DNA from: Mauremys mutica
Taxonomy: Eukaryota > Chordata > Testudines > Geoemydidae
DNA: 64,000 bases
Assembly: GCF_020497125.1 (NCBI RefSeq)
Contig: NC_059074.1
Span: 191,203,415-191,267,414, forward strand
Reading direction: 5' to 3'
Both the position numbers and the translations under genes were made by a program. Position 1 is the first letter of the stretch, and every line of letters begins with the position of its first letter. This document shows positions 18,581 through 29,752 of the stretch, one piece after another. Below the pieces are notes generated by a model. It saw nothing but the letters and a program-made list of their open reading frames with translations. It searched no databases and was not told where the DNA came from.

Positions 18581-21094
18581 GATTCCTCATGACTCCTGCT
18601 TTGCCCCACGAGCATTTTAACCCTTCTGCACTCACCAGGTAGCAATCCCTAGTGAAGAAAATCACCACAGTGCATATCATTCATAAAAATATTACAGAAA
18701 ATTCCTGGTTTGTCACTCTCTGTCTCTCTCTTCAGCACGTAGCCAGATAGTCAGCCGTAGCAATTGTTTGCCATTTGGTCCATTCCTGCGCAGTCACAAA
18801 GGGTTGACAGCCTGAGTGTCCAACATTGGAACAGACTTGATGAACCCATTTAATAGAGGGTCTGCCTCTGGGCCGCTTCTATACCTCGGTTGGTGGAATT
18901 TTATCCCGGATGTTACAAGCCACTCGGAGAATGGCGTTCGCTGGACTGTCTTGTGGCATTCTTGCGACATGTCTGAAAAACAAACTCCCATTGACTTCAG
19001 TGGGGCCAGGATTTCACCCTCAGTGCTCTGTTCCTGAATTAAGGGAAAAGATGGGGTAGGAAAGAGGGGGAAAGCCACCTCTGGACTCTCCACATTCTGG
19101 GACTGTTCAGTGGTCTGCCTGTTCCCTGGTATAAGCTGTTGCAGTCCAGTCAACTTTTGCCCTTTCCCCACCCTCTTTCTCTTTTGAGGCACGTTCTCTG
19201 TTGTGCTTCCTGGAGACCCAGCACAGAGCCAGACCACAGGTGCAATGCTGATGCTCGAGAAGATGGGAAGATGGCTTGTATTAAATCTTCTCAGGGTGAG
19301 GCTGACCTAGCACAGAGCTTTATTCACCCTTAAAAAGTCTTGATGTGATGCACCTATTAAAGTTCTCACTTATTTCTAAGCATACCAAAGATCATTATAA
19401 AAAATGAGTCACAGATTCTCAGCTGAGACTGCACTGCAGAGAAGTAGTTTTGACAAGGCTGTCCATAAAAGGAAATGAAATGTGATTGCCAGCCAGTTTA
19501 AATTCCAGCAGTGGAGGGAGATCCCAGTTTCCTGTTGCAGGGAGTCCTAGATGTTTTCAGCTCACAGTGACATGTCGCCTTGGCAGAAAAGTTACTGATG
19601 CCCTGTGAGTCAGCAAAATGCTTGGCTTTTGCACTCACACAGTAAGAAGCTACCTCACAAGTTCTGTGTTAAAGCTCTAGCGGAGTCTCTATGGACATCT
19701 GTCTGTGACATCTGTGTGTCATTCGCTGAGCAGCAGCTGCATCCTCCTGGCTGAATGGGACAATTCTCCTTTCCTCTAAGGCATTAAGAAACCCTTGCAC
19801 AATTATGCAGAAAATTTACCAGCCCAGGCACAAAACCTATTTGCCTGCTAAGACCACAATGACTGTGGTTTTGAAGAAAATGGATATTTTACTGCCTTAG
19901 CTAAAAATACACTAGGTAAGTAGAATTTAACAAGACTGCATTAAAGGAGTATTAGACCATCTAGCAAGCTGATGGGTTTTTTCTGCTACAAGGATCCAGC
20001 AGAGCAGTTAAGCACATAATATTGCCAACCTTTAGCTGTTCAAAAATCAGGTCTGATCCCCCAAAATTATGAGAATAAAGACCCCCTCAAAACTCCATAT
20101 TTCTGTTTTTGTTTTGTTTCTTTCACCTGTGGGGAGAATCTGCCCACTGCCGGTTTGTGTGGGGTCATCCAAATTCAGTCTTAAACATACATACACACAA
20201 ATCCTGGCCACTAACTGCAGGGACACTTCCCCTTTTCTGGACCCCCCCCTTTAAGCCCCCCCACCCCTTAACCTCCTGTTCACTACCCACCCCAACATTC
20301 ACTTAGCCCTCCCACATTTCTTTCTCTCCTCCTCCTCCTCTCAGTTTACTCTTTATCACATTCTCCTGCTTTGCAACACCTATTCCTTGCACAACCTCAG
20401 TCTGCCTCCTGCACCCCTTGTCCCCTAACACCTCATCTTTTCATGTCCTAACATACTATCTGCCTGATGCACCCAAAGTCTCACTTCCAGAACCTCCACA
20501 TTCTCCTGTCCCATCCTTGTCCCATACATGGTGACTCAGGGGCTATCATCTTCCCTGTGGGCAGTCTGGCTTCAGAAACAATGGGAGATGGCATAAGTCC
20601 TTGCTGGGCACAGCCTTGCTTTCATCTACAACTGTTGAAGAGACATTGCTGAGGGCAGGTTGTGGCTTCAGTTCTATTGATAATCATTGGAAATAGTCAC
20701 CATTTTGGATAATGGCAAAACTTCACAAGATTGAAGGCAGAAATCAGACTATGTTGAAAACACTTTTTTTTAAACCCAAATATTGTGAGATTCAGGATCA
20801 AATCAGGGTTGTGCCCCTTGTGTGTATTCTCCATGAATGTTCAAATGTTTGAGTTTCACCATACAAATGCTCATGGAAGATCAGTTTTGCAAACCTGAGT
20901 ATTCACACACCTCTTGCCAGAAAATATTCTCCTTCCACCAATACCATGTAAGTCTAAGGAACATGCACTGAGGTGGCAACCAGGATCCCAGGAATTTTCA
21001 TATCCCTTCCACTGACTGTTGTTCTGCCTGTGCACTTCACATCCTTTATTTCTGAATAAGGCCTCATACCTTATCCTGGAAGTCAGCTCTAGTG
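18581..21094. other. No gene seen
   Basis: This is mixed unique-looking DNA. The 147-residue minus frame at 18794-19237 has no recognisable domain. 20020-20260 has a pyrimidine-rich half and may be an old DNA-element fragment resembling the one around 37880-37960 ('gccaacctt', 'aaaatcatgaga' type motifs), but the evidence is thin. Confidence 0.4.
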
Positions 21095-21205
21095 TCTGCT
21101 TCCCCCTCCTCCCATTTTACAAATAAGTTAATTGAGAGGATGCACATCATGACTGGCAGAGGTGGAAATAGAACCCAGGTCCTTAGCATGGCAGTTATGA
21201 TGTTG
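21095..21205 (-). mobile_element. MIR-like SINE fragment
   Basis: 'ccattttacaaataagttaa' followed by 'ggcagaggtggaaatagaac' and 'ccaggtcctt' matches the reverse of the MIR core and 5' part as I know it. It is short and diverged. Confidence 0.5.
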
Positions 21206-21224
21206 TTAAATATCCATGGAGTCT

Positions 21225-21510
21225 AAGACCTGGTCTACAGTTAAAAGTTAGTCTGACATAGCTATGACATTCAGGGTTTGAAAAATTCGCATCCCAGAGC
21301 ACCGTAGCTACACCATCCTAACCCCCTGTGTAGACAGGGCTAGCTTGATGGAAGAATTATTCTATCAGACTAGTACGTTCACTCAGAGGTGGATTGCCTA
21401 CAGTGACGGGAAAAACCCTTCTCCTCATTGTAGGATGTGCCTACACTAATGTGCTATAGTGGCATAGCTGCAATGCTGAAGCTGCGCCACTATAGTGTAC
21501 ACACACCCTA
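21225..21510. mobile_element. hAT-like element with 'gtctacac' ends
   Basis: The left end is GACCTGGTCTACAGTTAAAA and the right end AGTGTACACACACCCTA. Both match the ends of a family I know from turtles, in which 'tgtctacact' termini flank an interior with 'gtgtagacagggcta'. Internal palindromic motifs include 'ggaagaattattctatca'. No coding potential is present and the duplication is not resolved. Confidence 0.55.
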
Positions 21511-23150
21511 AGAGCAGCAAAATTTATATTCACTTGCAGACTAGGATTTCTTTGTTTTGGAAAAGTGAGTGCAATAGTCCACTGCACCACATGTTTGCCC
21601 CTTAGTCCTTCCATTTTATCTTGTTTCCATTTGCCATTGTGTTGAGACAGTCAGTGCCAAAGGAGCCTCATGCTCACTGAAACACTTCATTTCATCAAGT
21701 TCATCAATAGCTATTGAAAGAAAAAAGGTGCATCGGTTTGTCTTTATAGTCATCTTTTTCTGTGCCACAGTGAACATGCTGAATGGAGGCACATAGCTTT
21801 AAAGTGCTAAATGTGCTGTCAAAAACAGAAGTACCTGCACAGATCACTTTCATTGATCAAAACAAATAGATTGCAGAATAGTACTGTCTGAAGACAGCCT
21901 TTTACAACTGTGGGCCAATGTTGTTTACTGAGTGCTTAAAGTCATGCATTTAAAAATTGTTGAAGGGTTAACATTTCACTTTTAAAAGACAGGGTAAATT
22001 AAGTGTGCAATGCTTCCTGTTGGTTTGTTATCTAAGTGCTTAGCAGGCAAGGGAGACGCTGTCTCTTGTTGTAGAATGAAACACTTTTCATTTGCTTTTA
22101 GGCTTTTATGAAAGCTCTTCAAGGTCGAGAACAGAGGATGAAGATTAATGACGCTGGTCACTGACACTTTATGAAAACTTCTCAAGAAAAGGAAATGCCT
22201 CTTAAGGTTTTTAGATCTACAGACCAGAGCTGCCAGATGATAACCTGCTTGGCATGTTTTTTTGATATGCATGGCATTTTTTCCTCACACCCTGGGTATG
22301 CTTCTAAAATAGGCTTCTCAGCACTAGGCTGAGGAAATGGCCAAGTATTAATTTAAATCTTCCTTTTATTAACACATAACAAGGGAGAGAAAATCAAATC
22401 AGTAAAAGTGACTGTGATGGAAGGCTCCTGGTGAATGGTATCCTTTCCATAGCTGAACACACTCTAATCATACAACATATTTAAAAGAGAAAGATAATGA
22501 CTCAGAAACTAAACTTCTTTGAGGTGTGTGTGTTTGTGGGGTTGCAGGTGGAGGTTTGAGAGCTGAGCCCTCCAAATCTACTAATTCTTTTTTACTCTTT
22601 ACTATTATCATTACCCACCATCATGTCGGTATACATTTAAGAGGCATGAGAGAATGATGAGCTGCAGAAAGCAAGGCAGAAGGTTACTCTGCTGCTCTGA
22701 CAGTCCAGTGCCCAGGAGGTGTCAGTGCAGGGAATAATTATTCTAAGGACTCAAGGTCCTAGTCATGAGATTCCTGTCTAGATTTGGCCAAGCTGAAAAG
22801 CTCCAGAGTAGTTCAGAACAAGTGCTCCAATACTGGCCCTTCTCTAGTAATCTTTCATCTGTTTATCCCTTTCTCCCCCTTCCCATGACATTTGTGATGG
22901 TTCTACCCCAAGCAGCAGAAATCGAACTTGCATCCCCTAATCATTCCCAAATACATTTGCTGATGATTGAATGGATTATTCTCTGCCTTGACTGATATCT
23001 CCCTCTTGTTACAGTATTTAACCCTCTTAAAAGAATTTGCCAGAAGGAAGAATTCTCGCTTGCCATGGATGCATCCTTGAAAAAGGGATGAAGATGATCA
23101 ATAAGAAATTGGACTAGGATACTGCAAATTAGCATCTCCATCTCCATCTT
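21511..23150. other. No gene seen
   Basis: Frames on both strands up to 96 residues carry no known motif. The start of the LINE's 3' region may extend into 23040-23150. Confidence 0.4.
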
Positions 23151-23155
23151 TCTGC

Positions 23156-24620
23156 TTACAACAACACAAAATCTTTACAAGGTACTCTTAAATTCCAGCA
23201 AAACTCCATTGCTGCTGAGGCCTGATTTCTCCATGGCCAGATACCTTGTATCTTTACTTCAAAGGCTTGCCATTTTGAGCTGGTTTTTTCAGACTTTTGC
23301 AGCTCTGCAAACCCAGGGTGGGATCTGAAAATCCAGCAGAGGGAGGAGGGGTCTCTGATGGCCCCAACAAAGGACGAGATTAGTTCCAGCAGATGCAGCA
23401 GGATCTGAAAGTGCCTGGAGATTGTTTGATAGATTGTGAATACATTAAATAAAGTTGGTGCCAGCACTGAGCCTTGTGGGAGTCCATTCTTCTGGAATCT
23501 CCAGTTGCTGGTTTTTTGGCTCAGAGCCACCTCAAAAGTTTACCTCTGAGCATCAGCCCAGTTGCCATGACAACCTATCTAGGAAAAACTCTTGACATGT
23601 TGTACAGCAGACCAGTGTGCCAGAGGTATTATAGGCTGCAATAAGTCTAAAAAAGACAGCTCCAATTTTCTTCTTCTTTTGAAATCCATTCTCTGTATAT
23701 GTAAGAAGTGCTAACACTTGGTCACACATACTTCGATTTGGTTGGAAACTGGCCTGATCGCTGATCAAAAGTTGTTCTGTCATGAGTGTAATTCTCTATA
23801 GGATCATTCACTCCAGGAGTTTGTAGCTACAACTCAGGAGTGATATTAGGCAGTAGCTAGCTGCTAAAGAGTGATTTGATCTGGCTTTGGTAAAGCTATG
23901 GCAGAAAGCTAAGGAGATATGTTTAGGTAAACTCTGTGTGTCATCTATTGAAATGTTATGAGGGACACAGACTATATATTGGTCAGTGATCTTAGTGTAA
24001 TTGTCCCCATTTGCCTTTCTGTAGTTCCAATGTAGCCTGGTGGTAGTGGTCAGGTTAGGTATGGTAACCCCTGTTTGGATGAGGATGGGGCAAAATTGGT
24101 TGTGTGTGTGTGTCGTTTTCCAGGACCATGCAGGTGGTTGGTAGAGGGCAATTTCCAGCAGATATGGTCCATCTGAGGTCAGGGGAGGATATCTGGTTCC
24201 AGTAGGCAGACTGAAAAGTTGCTGGTTGCTTATGGTCATGAAGAAGGTGGAGTTCATTGAGGGCAACCCAGTTTGCAAGGTCTATCCCACTTTGATCAGA
24301 TTCTCTGTAGCCCCATGTGGTGTGGTGGCTATTGACGTCTCCAGAATAGAGATGGCAGGATGCTGGAGTGATGGTAGAGCTGAAGCAGGCCATAATTAAT
24401 TATGGATGTTGTAGACATTAGCCACTTTAAACTGACTAATCCTTATGATGCCACTGTAATTTGAGGCTGAAACCAGAGATTAAAAGACAACTGGCAATAA
24501 GGGCATCCACATGGGTTTCCTAAAGGCAGGTAACATTATGCTCTGTTCTTTAACATCATCACTGTGGCTGTTTGGCCATCAACTTTCAACAGTAGCACCT
24601 TGAGAAAAAGGCCAGCATTT
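23156..24620 (-). pseudogene. Non-CR1 LINE, AP endonuclease and reverse transcriptase relic
   Basis: On the minus strand the order is 5' endonuclease then reverse transcriptase. LQETHVDA-like residues appear near 24510. YSGDVNSHHTTWGYRESD (about 24348-24295; the N-S-H-H block resembles the GDFNSHH motif of Jockey-group endonucleases) is followed by FQSAYWNQISSPDL. After about 330 bases QASFQPNRSMCDQVLALLTY (about 23755-23695) opens the reverse transcriptase. AVFFRLIAAYNT stands where motif A AVFLDLTAAYDT is expected, so the catalytic aspartate is lost. GLPQGSVLAPTLFNVF is near 23480. Four open frames of 76-156 residues cover parts of it. The NSHH endonuclease and QAxFxPNRS reverse transcriptase signatures differ from CR1; a Jockey-related clade is my inference. 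Confidence 0.8.
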
Positions 24621-26103
24621 ATTGCATTTTCTCATCCTTCTCTATATCCACAGTAACTAGATTTAGTTTGCTGCTTTTAGCTTTGATTTCCCCCAAAGGG
24701 TAATCACAAGGTACACAATGAGAACATTGCCTCATTGTACCCTCTGTTTTGTGAAATGATGCATAATAAACCGTTCCCATGTACACTACTATGCTAGTGG
24801 GTGCATTTGGATTTTACGTCCAGGAGATGTCTGGAAACTGTGCCCTTCATATACAGCTGCACAAACATAGGATGCATTTCAAACCTGAAAGTAAGTGACC
24901 CAGGACAGTGACCTTTGGCAGCTATCCTATGTTGGTGGCATGGGCCTGATCCAGTGCTCACTGAAGTCAATAAACTCTCATTGACTTTGGTAGGCTTCCA
25001 ATCAAGTCCTATGTGTCCAAATTAAGAGGAAAACCACCTCTACATTTCAGTTACTTGCATAAACAAACTGTGTAATTTCAATCTCCCTATCCTAAACTCT
25101 AGCCACAGAAATTATTTTATTTATGAATATATTTCTCCAATGATTTTTTCATTTTTCTATAACTCAGTCTGATCTGTGGTGACCTCTTGTGTGGGAGGTC
25201 AGGGTTGGGACAGAAGGGAAGATATAGATTGAAAGCGACTGGTTATAAATAATGCTGAAAGCTTTCTTCATCATACAATCTACTGGAACATTATGGGCAT
25301 CTGTTCTTCTGTAGCTCTCATATTTTTATTCTCCAGAGTGACTAGCAAGTTTTGATCATATGCAGTATGTTGTTTTCTCTTTCCTCAAATCTGAAGGACG
25401 TTATGATAATCAGATACTACTACAGAGGGGAAATTAGTTTTTCCATGTGGGTCTTGGCAGCTGTTTCCTATATATTTTTTTCTGAACCCAAAATCTTTTC
25501 CCCACTTACAGTGATGTCAGACTGTGTCATTAGCAATAAAAATGATCTGAACTTTTGCTTTTCTATTTTGAAATACAGCTGCCTCTTTCCAGATTGAATT
25601 TATTTAATAAGAGTTTTCTTTTGTTCTCTAATGTTAAAATAAACTACCTTTGGCAAAGCAAACAGATACTGAACTGAGGACTGTATGATTTGGTATTTCA
25701 TCAAGTGCGGCTGCTAGGAGATAGCTGATGAACGTCTCATGTCCTGTTTTGAAAAATGTATGTTTGCTCTCTTAATGGAGTGGGAGCGGAGATGGGTGCA
25801 TGTGGTAGAGAGCTGGGCTATTTTGTAGTTATTCAACTGTGGAGAAAATGTTCTTAAGAAAAATGCTGATATGTGCATAACTATAATGAGTAATTGTGGC
25901 AGTTGACGAAAGAGGGAAAACAATCAAATATAATTGACAAGGCTGCAGATTTTTTCATAGGAAGTATTGCCTTGAAAGACTTCAGCTTGTTATGCTGAAG
26001 AGAACAGAAGTAATGGAAATGCAGTGTAAGACAAATTCATGCAAGGACTATTGTTTTGTACCCAAAATAGGTGTATTCTCCCTATTTTAATTACAGATAA
26101 AGA
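24621..26103. other. No gene seen
   Basis: This is AT-rich, unique-looking DNA. 24945-25010 is a small palindrome with GGCCTGATCC at the left and AATCAAGTCC at the right. Confidence 0.4.
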
Positions 26104-26188
26104 CCCATGTCCTCAGCTGGTGTAAATTGGTGCAATGCCATTGATTTCCGTGGAACTATGCCAGTTTGTGTCAGCTGAGGATCTGGCC
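26104..26188. mobile_element. Short palindromic MITE, 'cctcagctggtgtaaat' type
   Basis: The left arm is TCCTCAGCTGGTGTAAATTG. The right arm is the reverse of it with small changes, ending GTCAGCTGAGGATCTGG. Similar pieces occur at 35304-35381, 41876-41926, 47284-47361 and 62642-62672. Each is under 110 bases and foldable into one hairpin. Confidence 0.6.
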
Positions 26189-29067
26189 TCAAATGAAGAG
26201 CACATGTGGTTTCAGAGCAATCTGGAACGTAGGAGCTTTCGTACCAGCGCCAACTGGGGCCAACAAGGTAATCAAAATTTGGCTCTCTGTAAGTTTAAGA
26301 ATAAATAATTGGTATTCATTTTGTACTTTGGAAGCTAGAAAGGTACTGTAAAGTTGTAATGCATATTAAAAAAACCAATGGTGTATTTATAAAATAGAGG
26401 TTTGCTTATTACAAATTATCATGTTATAGTTGAGCATATTCTCTGCTCTGTGCAATGACAGGAGATCCTCTAAAGATCTAGCTACTGAACAGGATGCTAT
26501 GCATATTGGTACCTTCGGTAAATGCATGTTATTGTTACTGTTGCTTTCTTTCTCCCCCCTTCTTTTCTATTTGCTATGCCCATGCCATGCCTGGTTTTAA
26601 ATTAATCCCTGAGCCTGCATATACTTGCTCATGAATGAAAATTTACATGAGAAGTCTTCAGGGCAATGCTGCAGAATCCAGAAGCAAAGCATTACCGCAG
26701 CATAGGGCTTCAATGGCACTAGTAACATGTATAGAGTTACTCCTGTGTGCAGATGTTTGCAAGAGCAGGCCTTTAGATTGTAAACTTGCTCTCATGATGC
26801 TGATAATGTCAGGAAAAGTTGCTCAAAGAAGGCTTTCCAAAAACATCTGAATCCTGTCTATGCTAGAACTTACAAAATTGCAATTGCTTAGTAGTACAGG
26901 TAGCACAGGCAGATTTTTTTAAGCATAAAAAGGGGCCAAAAGTGTCTTAAACAAGTCTGATCCTGTATCCTGGCAGTATTGCTGATCTCCTGATTTCTAT
27001 TTCCTTCCCAGACAGTCATTCCAGAATGTATGTTTGCAGCTTTCAAGACTCAGAAGTTTGCTCCACTGTTTTACCTTAACCCCCACTCCCTAAGCCAGCC
27101 ATCCACTTGCAGGATTTACTTGGAGTAAAATATTTCCGAATATCCAAAGTCACTGGCAGCATCAGTGGATCTCTCTCTGTCTTCCTCAAAAGCTTTAAAC
27201 ATTTCAGGAGCATGCCGCATAAATTGGTAGATTATATCACAGCTGCTCTCTTAAGGGCTGCTGTCCCTCTTCTGAACAGGAGGTCATTTGCCTGTGCTTT
27301 TCTCCATTTGTATGTAGGGATACTAGAGTTAATGCTAAAGTTAAAAATCCATTAAAAAGTGATTACTGCAGTAGTTCAGCACCACCAGCATTCCTGGAAA
27401 AAACACTGTTCCCAGTTCCACCTACTCCCAGCAGAATGCAATGAAATGCTGGAAAAAGCAGCACTAACTTGCACACAGCCATCCCCTTAGAGACCTGCCA
27501 CTTCTGAAGGACTATGCCTTGAGTTATGGTTCCTCCCTAACGCCTCTTTCTTGCAGCCTTGGCATAACCCTCTGACCATGAGACGGTCTCCCAGATGTAT
27601 GGATTTTGGGTGGAGGGCACTTGAGGCAGGGCAATAGCACTGGAACTGCTCTTTGCTCCCAAGCTAAGTGGAGCATAAGGACCAATGTTAGCTCCCATCC
27701 CATTATGGGCCTTAAACTGTTTTAGGCGGAAATGTTCAAAGGGCGCATGGACGCCTAATCCCTAATTTGTGCCTATGGAAACTTTCCCCTTAGTGATGTT
27801 ATGATCATGTGAGCCACTGATGGATTTTCCTTAGATCCAACATGAGATGCAGATAGTGTATGTGAAGAGAGACAGACCTAATATGAAATTATTTTCAGTT
27901 AACTTTCTAATGAGGGCTAGGCGATTCCTTTAGACTCAAACCTGTGCAAGGGGTGGTGCATGAGCCACAGCATCTCCAGAAGGAGCTCCAGGAGGCACTG
28001 TGCCTGGAACACACCTGTGTAACAATTCCTGCCTCTTATACCTGGGGGAAAAATATCCATCTCACCTATTATTATCCTCACCACCCACACACTCCTCCTT
28101 ATGTGGCCTCCTCAGGCCAGTGAGTAGGGGGTGCAGCTAACTCAGTCTGGGGACCCTGAGTAGGGGGATACTTGAGGTTCTTGAAGTCTGTCACAGTCCA
28201 TCCATTAACAAGGAAGCCAATGAAACTAAAATATGCAGAAATACATTTAAGAATTTATACACATTTTACAAGCCTCATCTGTGTATCCTGACAGCTGGTT
28301 ACACTAGAATTCACAGGAATGAAGATTTTCATAATAATTAGTGGATTAATTAAGTTGCAGACTGTCAGTGTAATGAAGCGATCATGTCAAAGCAACAGTA
28401 ATGACCATCTTGTGGATTATTGCAATTATTTCAGCTGTACTGAATGTGATCTTTCCAACCGATGTTAAGGGAGTTAAATACATTCTGACTGGGTATCAAA
28501 TTGTTCATTTACAGCTAAATCCTGACTGTGGAGGAACAACCATGGGAGAGCAGAGGTTGATCCTGTGACATGCATGTCCTGCCAGTCTAGTGTGGGTTAT
28601 CTCACAGATAGCTAGCAATCATCAGAAAGTCAATGGCACCAAAGTTGTCCTTCAGCTCCTAATCAAGGTGAGTCACTTTGCCAAACTTCTTCAGGATTAT
28701 TGACAAGTGTGGTCAAGTGGAACCTTGGTCTGGATGGCCAAAGGAAGGCTCAGTAGGAGCCTACCTAGCCTGCTTCATTATCTTTTGATAGTGAGACATA
28801 CAGCAACTATGGATTTATCAAGAGAATTGAGACGGTTGTTGCATAGGAAACTGAAGAAAAACAGGGCAAATAGATCAAAGTGTAGAAATCCCCACTGGTG
28901 ACATGAGTGGAGAAATATGTCCCAAAAGACGGTGCTTTCCTCCCACACAGTTAGTAGGTACTAAAACAGATGGGTGTTTTGGTGTGTCTCTACAGCTCAA
29001 GTTTTAATAGTCAGATTCTCTCCAGTTTTGTCAAATCAAACACAGCTGTGTTGTTGTCTGACAGCAC
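26189..29067. other. No gene seen
   Basis: This is largely unique-looking sequence with short frames of no recognisable family. 27715-27790 carries 'gcctaa' motifs like those of the elements at 14 and 55067. Confidence 0.4.
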
Positions 29068-29205
29068 ATGAATACAGTGTAGTTGTAGCTGTGTCAGTGC
29101 CAGGATATTTGAGACACAAGGTGGGTGAGGTAAAATCTTTTATTGGACCAACTTCTGTTGGTGAGAGAGACAAGCTTTTGAGCCACACAGAGCTCATGAA
29201 TATGG
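29068..29205. mobile_element. Fragment of a 'gtagttgtagctgtgt' repeat
   Basis: 'gtagttgtagctgtgtcagt' followed by 'aatcttttattggaccaact' and 'gagacaagcttttgagccac' is a dispersed sequence I know from turtles. It shares the 'gccgtgttagtct'-type core with 17733-17865. It has no coding capacity. Confidence 0.6.
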
Positions 29206-29639
29206 CAGTTCTATGGAATGTGTAGTTTGTTTAGATTTCTCTTAACTGTGAGCAGCTCTTAGTTGTTCATAACGAGTGAAGACTCAGACAATCCTCACAG
29301 CTAATCCCCAATTGTAACTTTGTCCCCTCAAGTTTGTTGAATTATATAGGAAAAGTCAAAATAACCAATCAGAAGGAGATTTTCAAAGTCAATATGGACT
29401 CCCAAGGAAATGAATGCATTGCTAAATCTCCTGATCAGCTTTGAAAATCTCACTTTGATTGTTTTTTTATGCAACTGATCCATTTCCAATATACTGGAAT
29501 AGTAACATATGTGACATCATGTAATATTAACTACCATGTAACAGTGTGATTGAATCGTGTCTCCATAATTGCAGTGGGTCTGAAGTGTGGGAGCATATAG
29601 TCCAGAAGGCAGCAGAGAGTCCAACAATTGCTTGTCTTT

Positions 29640-29752
29640 GTTGTCAAACATACAACATACAATGTTAAATGAGTATGTTCTCTAATAGATCAGCAATGTA
29701 CCAATGAAAGAATGTTAACCAAGATGATGTTAAGTGCGGAGTGACTGTAAAT
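29640..29752. mobile_element. End fragment of the Tigger-like family
   Basis: The right boundary reads TTAAGTGCGGAGTGACTGTA. This is the inverse of the terminus at 2426 (CAGTAACTCCTCACTTAA), with the expected TA after it. Only one end is recognisable. Confidence 0.6.
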
